Source: an uncultured Lachnospiraceae bacterium (GTDB taxonomy: Bacteria > Bacillota > Clostridia > Lachnospirales > Lachnospiraceae). Taken from it: DNA of 10,386 nucleotides. Numbering within the stretch: position 1 is the stretch's first letter; the number at the start of each line of letters is the position of its first letter. This document shows positions 6,692-10,386 of this stretch, piece after piece. Both the position numbers and the translations under genes were made by a program. Where the stretch lies: NCBI GenBank assembly GCA_902782715.1, contig CACZOG010000142.1, forward strand, positions 1 through 10,386, in the 5' to 3' direction. Below the pieces are notes generated by a model, which saw only the letters and a program-made list of their open reading frames with translations, had not been told where the DNA came from and did not search any database.

Positions 6692-7476
6692 TGAAAATTT
6701 CAGATAGAGATAAAAAATTAATCTTATTCGTTTTACTTGCTGCTGTTATCGCATTGCCCATATTCTTCTTTATCAGACCTAAGGCAAACGATATTAAAGC
6801 GCTTGATGCAGAACTTGTTTCTCTTAATGAAAGATATACATATTTGAAAGGTCTTTCGGAAAAACAGCATGATTATGAACTTAAGATCGAAGAGTTAAAT
6901 GCTGAGAGAGATAAGATCATTGCTGAATATGCAGGCGGTGTTCTTACTGAAAACACAATTATGTTCTTAAGAGGAATTGAAAAAGCACATAATGAAGATG
7001 TTATGCATGAGAAATTCATCGCAGATACAATCGCATTTGCAGATGATGAAGAAACACCCATCACAGAAGCCAGCGTAAATGATCAGGGCGAATATGTTGA
7101 AGGACTTACAGCACTTAAATCTTCAGCAACTATTGATTATTACGGCGAATATTCCGATATGAGAGATGTAATCAAATATATCTTCGATTATCAGGATAAA
7201 ATGGTTCTTTCTACTGTAGAAATGAAACTCGATCGGGATACCAACCTCGTAAGCGGTACGGTTATTTTGGATCAGTATGCAATTCTCGGAAATGGCAAGG
7301 AAGTTAAACAGACAGCCATTCCCAACATGCTTCACGGAGCTAAAGACGGCAGACTCTTTGATCTTGTCATAGACGAAGAGACAGGAAAGCCTAAGAACTT
7401 CTGGTCCGCTAACAAGATTAAGAGAGGCGACGAAGACGAAGAAGAAGCCGGCGAAGCAGGCGGAGAAGATCTTTAA
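6691..7476 (+). CDS. pilO: PilO-like T4P alignment protein
   Basis: This 261-residue bitopic protein has a short cytoplasmic N-terminus (MKISDRDKK), one membrane helix (about 9-28), a heptad-like coiled coil (about 32-80) and an outer ferredoxin-like domain. The PilO pattern is clear at 151-180: YGEYSDMRDVIKYI, then a strand with VEMKL. PilO pairs with PilN to form the scaffold around the extending pilus. The C-terminus (245-261) is a run of Asp, Glu and Gly not typical of the family. Its ATG overlaps the pilMN stop by one base and has a complete AGGAGGTGA ribosome site (6675-6683), so the two are made together. No pilP or pilQ follows, as expected without an outer membrane. Assignment rests on architecture and position, since PilO sequences are divergent. 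Confidence 0.88.
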   Translation: MKISDRDKKLILFVLLAAVIALPIFFFIRPKANDIKALDAELVSLNERYTYLKGLSEKQHDYELKIEELNAERDKIIAEYAGGVLTENTIMFLRGIEKAHNEDVMHEKFIADTIAFADDEETPITEASVNDQGEYVEGLTALKSSATIDYYGEYSDMRDVIKYIFDYQDKMVLSTVEMKLDRDTNLVSGTVILDQYAILGNGKEVKQTAIPNMLHGAKDGRLFDLVIDEETGKPKNFWSANKIKRGDEDEEEAGEAGGEDL

Positions 7477-7488
7477 TTAATTATTTTT

Positions 7489-7515
7489 GCTTCCGGCTCG
7501 TAATGAGCCGGAAGC
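7489..7515 (+). other. GC-rich hairpin after pilO without a U-tract
   Basis: GCTTCCGGCTC (7489-7499) and GAGCCGGAAGC (7505-7515) form a perfect 11-bp stem with a 5-nt loop. The T-run (7484-7488) lies before the left arm and an A-run (7519-7523) after the right arm; they could extend the stem across a 3-nt bulge. It therefore does not look like an intrinsic terminator on either strand. A 3' mRNA stabiliser or processing barrier between pilO and the minor pilins is the better guess. Confidence 0.55.
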
Positions 7516-7554
7516 ACCAAAAATGTATTATCATTTAGTCTTTTATAATAAGAT

Positions 7555-7609
7555 AGATTAAATTGGCATTTATATTTTTATAAAAGATTAAATTTTAATA
7601 AATTTAATC
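7555..7609. repeat. Three copies of a GATTAAATT motif before the minor pilins
   Basis: GATTAAATT occurs at 7556-7564 and 7586-7594 in direct orientation exactly 30 bp apart, and inverted as AATTTAATC at 7601-7609. The second and third copies form a perfect 10-bp inverted repeat (7586-7595 with 7600-7609) ending three bases before the Shine-Dalgarno sequence. A weak promoter candidate, TTGGCA (7563-7568) with GATTAA (7586-7591) at 17 bp, overlaps the copies. This could be a regulator-binding region or an RNA hairpin near the ribosome site. The background is very AT-rich. Confidence 0.4.
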
Positions 7610-7611
7610 GA

Positions 7612-7628
7612 AGGAGGTTAAAAAATTG
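7612..7628 (+). promoter_or_regulatory. RBS that favours a TTG start for the PilV-like gene
   Basis: AGGAGG at 7612-7617 is 8 nt from TTG (7626) and 14 nt from the next in-frame ATG (7632). The spacing favours TTG, but the ATG would change the protein by only two residues. Confidence 0.6.
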
Positions 7629-8177
7629 AGCATGTTTCTAAAAAACAGGCGTTTTAAGACCAAAAAGAACAATAAGGGCTTTTCCTTGGTTGAAGTCCTT
7701 TGCGCGGTAGTATTGCTGGCAATTGTTGCCACGCCTATACTTCAAGCAATCTACAGCGGAATGACATTAAATATCAAATCAAGAAAGCTTCTGAGTGCTG
7801 CGGATTTAGCTGCCGGTTATACAGAATATGTTTCTTCCCTGGTGTTTGACGATTTCTCGTATACAGAAGGCGGTACAACTTATACCATTAAGGGGTACAA
7901 ATCAAGATATTACAATGCCCCTGCCGGATCTTCGTTTGTTTATCCCAGCGGACCGGTCGGTATTTACGGTACGGCTACAGGAACTACAACGAGAACATTG
8001 GATATAACCGATATAAACTTTGACGGTTTTAAATATGACCTTAAAGTTATATCAAAGGAACCTTCTTCAGCTTCATCGGAAGTTTATTACACGTATGACA
8101 TAGAAGTAAGGGTTTACGAACATGGTAAGACAAACGTTTTGGCTACATCAAATACTTCTATCGCGAACAAATATTAA
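7626..8177 (+). CDS. Minor pilin, PilV/GspI-like
   Basis: This 183-residue protein has a long basic leader (18 residues, rich in Lys, Arg and Asn) ending in NNKG, then FSLVEVLCAVVLLAIVATPIL: Phe at +1, Glu at +5 and a helix with the Pro typical of PilV and GspI. The rest is a soluble beta-rich domain with several Tyr-rich stretches. PilV-type minor pilins help prime assembly and sit at or near the pilus tip. The gene lies after a gap of about 150 nt from pilO but only 13 nt before the next pilin-like gene, so it leads a minor pilin group. The long leader differs from the six-residue leaders of the second pilin and the GspH-like protein. The pilin class is certain; the PilV label rests on the N-terminus and gene order. 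Start is TTG or the ATG six bases later. Confidence 0.85.
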   Translation: MSMFLKNRRFKTKKNNKGFSLVEVLCAVVLLAIVATPILQAIYSGMTLNIKSRKLLSAADLAAGYTEYVSSLVFDDFSYTEGGTTYTIKGYKSRYYNAPAGSSFVYPSGPVGIYGTATGTTTRTLDITDINFDGFKYDLKVISKEPSSASSEVYYTYDIEVRVYEHGKTNVLATSNTSIANKY

Positions 8178-8190
8178 TGAGGTGTTTAGT

Positions 8191-9960
8191 ATGAAAAAAA
8201 TGATTAAGAAGAACAATAAGGGAATCGCAATGGTTACCATCATGATAACCATTATGTTCTTGTCAGTTATTGCTACTGCATTGTTATACATAAGCGCTTC
8301 AAACTATTCGATGAAAGTAGCAAACACTTACGGCAAGGCTAATTACTATGAAACTGACGGTACTCTGGTTAAAGCTACATCTGCTATCAGAAACTCCGTC
8401 ATCAAATCTTCAAGTGCTATCGATTTAAGTACACAGTCTTTCGTTAATACTGCTCCTACAGACACGACGAACGGTACTTATAACATTACGGAAATTGCCA
8501 AGCTCGTATATCCCGGTGCTACAGGTTCTGCAACATCAGCAACTGTTAATGTTTCAAGTGTTGATGCTTTAAATGCAGCAAGTGCTACAGGAGATACAAT
8601 CAATTTCAAAACAAAGAACAATACTATCGTTAAAGGTACAGCTCCTGCAGGCGTAACTGCAAGATATGTATTCAAGGACATTGAAATTGTTCAGACATCA
8701 GCAAAAGGTTACGAGAACTCTGTTAAAACAGACTTGATCGTTGACGTTTTGGAAAAGGTTTCACCCGGTGGTTCTGCAGGTGGTGTAGGTAATATGTCCA
8801 TGCTTTTGGATTCTCCTCTTTCATCTACAGCTGCTAACTTTAAGAACCTTACAATGACAGGTAACGCATTTATAGCAGATTACGGTTCAGTCGTTTCATG
8901 GGGCGGTGCATATTATGTAGCTCCCGGTTCTAACGGACTTGTTATGACAAACGAAAGCCGTTTGAATCTTTGCGGTGACAATAACGTTGTTTACGGAGAT
9001 CTTAAACTTTCCGGTAACTCCAGTTTGGCTGTTTACGGTGATTTGACTGTATACGGTGACATTTCGGTTACAGGTAAAGCTACACTTATTGTTGCTGAAG
9101 GCGGTCATGTATATCAGCTTAAATCAACAGCTTTACCCGGAAGAGCAGCACCTTCTTCATTCAACGCTGATTCAGCTCATGCATTCAATATTACAGATTC
9201 AACAGATATTCCTGTTGATAACTATAAGAGTTTTGCAGATACGATCGGAATCAAATCCTCAACTGCTTCAAACTCTGAATACGGTTTGATCAAGAAGATC
9301 TTCAAAAAAGGACCTAAGAATGCTGCAGGCAGCCAGCCTTTTGGTGCAACCAAGAGACTGATTGATTTGGATTCTTCCAATGTTGGATTTGGTAAGATTA
9401 CATGTAATGCAGTATCTGCCGGTAATCCTACAATGAACAACAATACTTTCGACCTTGGTCGTGGATATAAGCTTAACAGTGATCTGATGCACATGCCTAA
9501 ATTTGGCTTAGGTTTTATTGAACGTGATGCTAATACTTCAAGTATGAATGCTTCGGATTATAATTACAGACTTATGATTTCATTCAACCAGACACCTGTT
9601 ATTTTACAGCAGTCGACACCTCATTCAACTTGGATCTGTAAATCGGCTGTGTCATGTTCTCAGGCTCACTGCGTTGTACTTTCGAAAGTCGGAACCACTC
9701 AGTTTAATTATATGACTGCAGGTAAGGGCGATTCTGAAAGCCAGGCATATGATAATAATAATAATCCTTTCAATAGTATTAATATTAAGTTTGGCAGTAC
9801 AACATTTACTGGTAAATTTGGTGCTTTCTTTGAACAGGATTGTAATACATATGTAGACCAGATGTTTGGATATTCACTTCCTTCAGGCGGCGGCGGTGGA
9901 GTTAAGACTTATTCAACCAGCGTTTCTTTTGATAACTACGAAAGAGACTTTGATTTGTAA
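8191..9960 (+). CDS. Large PilX/GspK-like minor pilin with solenoid-like segment
   Basis: The ATG at 8191 follows TGAGGTG and gives 589 residues; an in-frame ATG at 8122 lies inside the preceding gene and has no ribosome site. The N-terminus, KKNNKG then IAMVTIMITIMFLSVIATALL, matches the PilX/GspK type: Ile at +1 and Thr in place of Glu at +5, as in tip pilins such as GspK. Residues about 40-190 form a first domain. A Gly-rich linker (191-201) leads to short repeating strands at about 215-305 (for example DLKLSGNSSLAVYGDLTVYG), which resemble a parallel beta-solenoid. A Cys-containing C-terminal domain (C405, C483, C489, C494, C551) follows, with a GGGGG stretch at 566-570. Usual PilX proteins are under 250 residues and GspK about 300-350. 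It may cap the pilus and bind a surface; that role is inferred. Confidence 0.82.
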   Translation: MKKMIKKNNKGIAMVTIMITIMFLSVIATALLYISASNYSMKVANTYGKANYYETDGTLVKATSAIRNSVIKSSSAIDLSTQSFVNTAPTDTTNGTYNITEIAKLVYPGATGSATSATVNVSSVDALNAASATGDTINFKTKNNTIVKGTAPAGVTARYVFKDIEIVQTSAKGYENSVKTDLIVDVLEKVSPGGSAGGVGNMSMLLDSPLSSTAANFKNLTMTGNAFIADYGSVVSWGGAYYVAPGSNGLVMTNESRLNLCGDNNVVYGDLKLSGNSSLAVYGDLTVYGDISVTGKATLIVAEGGHVYQLKSTALPGRAAPSSFNADSAHAFNITDSTDIPVDNYKSFADTIGIKSSTASNSEYGLIKKIFKKGPKNAAGSQPFGATKRLIDLDSSNVGFGKITCNAVSAGNPTMNNNTFDLGRGYKLNSDLMHMPKFGLGFIERDANTSSMNASDYNYRLMISFNQTPVILQQSTPHSTWICKSAVSCSQAHCVVLSKVGTTQFNYMTAGKGDSESQAYDNNNNPFNSINIKFGSTTFTGKFGAFFEQDCNTYVDQMFGYSLPSGGGGGVKTYSTSVSFDNYERDFDL

Positions 9961-9979
9961 TTAAATGAGGAGAAAGATT

Positions 9980-10386
9980 ATGGTAAAAAATAAAGGCTTT
10001 ACTTATTATGAGCTTTTGATTGCTATAACAATCATGACTTTAATGGTTGGCTTTACGACCATCGGCGTCAGTACCGCATACAGAAACAGCGTTACAAGAT
10101 CCGCCGAAAAGATTGAAAGTGCATGTAAAGAAGCCAGAAACAGTGCTCTTGCAAAAGGTAATCAGGTCGGATATGCCAATTTCTACAGGAAAGACGGAAA
10201 ATTATATTGTCACGTTGGTGATGAGATTAATGCTTCCACAAATCCTGTAAACTTAAATTCGCAGAACTGGGAAGTTGTAGCTTACAATTTTGATCATGTG
10301 TATGTTACATTCAATACCGGTGCAGGTATCGTATCCATGCCGGCAAATTCAGGTACTTTATTTACGATCGGTTTTAAACAGTCAAC
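9980..10386 (+). CDS. Minor pilin, GspH/FimT-like, 3' end missing
   Basis: The ATG at 9980 has AGGAG (9968-9972) at 7 nt and lies 19 nt after the previous stop. The frame stays open to the window end, giving 135 visible residues. The leader is MVKNKG and the mature start FTYYELLIAITIMTLMVGF, with Phe at +1 and Glu at +5; the two Tyr at +3 and +4 are unusual, since LI is common there. After the helix, the ACKEARNSALAKGNQVGY segment matches the GspH/FimT pattern, in which a helix with AR is followed by a beta-strand. GspH-type pilins join the minor pilin complex that starts assembly. It is the third gene of the minor pilin group, and a GspJ/PilW-like gene might follow outside the window. Confidence 0.88.
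   Translation, partial: MVKNKGFTYYELLIAITIMTLMVGFTTIGVSTAYRNSVTRSAEKIESACKEARNSALAKGNQVGYANFYRKDGKLYCHVGDEINASTNPVNLNSQNWEVVAYNFDHVYVTFNTGAGIVSMPANSGTLFTIGFKQS

Noticed and set aside
7521..7549. TATAAT at 7544 as a promoter for the minor pilins
   Set aside because: No -35-like sequence lies at 16-18 bp upstream and TATAAT is easily found by chance in such AT-rich DNA.
8122..8190. ATG at 8122 as start of the PilX-like gene
   Set aside because: It overlaps the PilV-like gene by 56 bases, lacks a ribosome site and would put a non-pilin extension before the KKNNKG leader.
10047..10250. Open frame of 67 codons near the window end
   Set aside because: It is an out-of-frame shadow of the GspH-like pilin gene, which runs from 9980 off the window end.

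Overview
The window holds most of a type IV pilus (T4P) assembly locus from a low-GC, Gram-positive (monoderm) bacterium. It is most likely a member of the Clostridia, such as a Lachnospiraceae-like gut or rumen organism. The reasons are strong GGAGG ribosome binding sites, TTG and GTG starts, frequent AGA codons, AT-rich promoters, a YfhO-type membrane protein, and T4P genes in which pilO is followed by minor pilins rather than by the outer-membrane genes pilP and pilQ. Species cannot be read from the sequence. Everything recognisable is on the + strand.

Layout. (1) Positions 1-415 hold the 3' part of a major-type pilin gene with very biased codon use, closed by a strong intrinsic terminator (439-472). 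(2) The ribosome binding site of a large YfhO-family polytopic protein (483-3128) directly abuts that terminator, so this gene probably depends on read-through. A second terminator follows (3149-3189). (3) A promoter candidate (3263-3290) precedes a second pilin (3390-3893) that is a paralogue of the first, then a 20-bp hairpin (3905-3952). (4) A near-consensus promoter (4030-4058), with a palindrome upstream, drives the prepilin peptidase pilD (4099-4881), a PilM-PilN fusion (4955-6691) and PilO (6691-7476). (5) After a GC-rich hairpin and an AT-rich gap with a three-copy 9-nt motif come three minor pilin-like genes: PilV/GspI-like (7626-8177), a large PilX/GspK-like protein (8191-9960), and a GspH-like pilin cut by the window end (9980-10386).

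How the genes work together. PilD trims and probably N-methylates the prepilins. PilMN and PilO would form the inner alignment platform that couples the cytoplasmic motor to the pilus. The first pilin, and perhaps the second, builds the fibre. The three minor pilins probably form a priming or tip complex. The motor ATPases (PilB, PilT) and platform protein PilC are not in the window and are probably just outside it.

The points most worth a second look are the PilM-PilN fusion with eroded nucleotide-binding motifs, the very large minor pilin with a solenoid-like repeat segment, the sharp codon-use contrast between the two pilin paralogues, the terminator/RBS abutment before the YfhO gene, and several hairpins and palindromes in the gaps. 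No mobile element, CRISPR array, tRNA or rRNA was seen.
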